DNA from: Planctomycetota bacterium
GTDB lineage: Bacteria; Planctomycetota; Brocadiia; SM23-32
Reading direction: 5' to 3'
Assembly (NCBI GenBank): GCA_018334735.1
Contig: JAGXLK010000128.1
Location: 1-6,697, forward strand
DNA length: 6,697 nt
Positions within the stretch are counted from its first letter, which is position 1; each line of letters opens with the position of its first letter. A model generated the notes under the pieces. It was not told the DNA's origin. It did not search any database and worked only from the letters and a program-made list of their open reading frames with translations. Position numbers and translations under genes: made by a program. This document shows positions 6,510-6,697 of the stretch, piece by piece.

Positions 6510-6697
6510 ATGAACAAACCGAACAATATTGTCCTTATTGATTTCCCATTCGAGGTCGATGCCGCAGAGTTGATAAAATCGGCGCGAGTGCCGGAAGGGG
6601 GGGACGATGAGGAGGAGTTTCGGACGCTGTTCCGGCGGGCAATGGATGTGGCCCGTCCAAAAGCTCTTTACCGCCCCTGTTACGTCGAGCTCCTTCC
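6510..6697 (+). CDS. partial gene: N-terminus resembling B12-dependent methionine synthase activation protein
   Basis: Only the first 62 codons are in the window; the frame stays open to the edge. GGAG at 6503-6506 lies just three bases before ATG 6510, closer than normal. The visible part starts NIVLIDFPFEVDAAELIKSA, continues with an acidic stretch (EGGDDEEEF, 29-37) and ends with FRRAMDVARPKALYRP (41-56). The pattern of a short beta strand, a regulatory-like helix and an 'A..lArPkalyr' segment recalls small proteins carrying the methionine synthase activation domain. Such proteins are often found near corrinoid methyltransferases and are thought to help keep cobalamin reduced. The diagnostic SAM-binding part lies beyond the window, so this is tentative. 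It starts 32 bases after the dehydrogenase and may share its transcript, or may begin an unrelated group of genes. Confidence 0.45.
   Translation, partial: MNKPNNIVLIDFPFEVDAAELIKSARVPEGGDDEEEFRTLFRRAMDVARPKALYRPCYVELL

Overview
The window looks like part of a bacterial chromosome of moderate G+C content (roughly 50-55% by eye) from a carbohydrate-degrading heterotroph. All recognisable genes are on the + strand with short gaps. There is no rRNA, tRNA, phage, transposon or CRISPR signal. No gene fixes the taxon. A cytoplasmic GH35-type glycosidase, a class II aldolase/SDR fusion and a possible MetH-activation-like protein together recall poorly cultured lineages such as Poribacteria, Latescibacteria or the Planctomycetes/Lentisphaerae group, but that placement is only a guess.

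Layout. Bases 1-145 hold a leader with nested inverted repeats and a weak -10-like box. Bases 146-2299 encode a GH35-like beta-galactosidase-type glycosidase with a GH42-like second domain. After 27 bases comes a stand-alone PHP-domain protein (2327-3127) that closely resembles the C-terminal part of family X DNA polymerases. A 221-base gap (3128-3348) follows. It holds the best promoter in the window and a 15-base palindrome overlapping its -35 box. Next are a two-domain class II aldolase/short-chain dehydrogenase (3349-5346), a zinc-dependent medium-chain dehydrogenase (5383-6477), and the first 62 codons of a gene whose N-terminus resembles B12-dependent methionine synthase activation proteins (6510 to the window end).

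Working model (inference). The locus reads as two adjacent transcription units: glycosidase-PHP, then aldolase/SDR-dehydrogenase-MetH-like. The glycosidase would release a sugar from an imported oligosaccharide. The zinc dehydrogenase could oxidise a sugar, polyol or aldehyde. The aldolase half of the fusion would cleave a ketose phosphate, and its SDR half would handle a product or related polyol. No transporter, sugar kinase, isomerase or regulator lies inside the window, so the substrate cannot be named. The PHP protein has a complete metal-ligand set, so it is probably an active phosphoesterase, but its place in the pathway is unknown. Two start codons were moved to fit ribosome binding sites: ATG 146 for the glycosidase and ATG 3349 for the aldolase.
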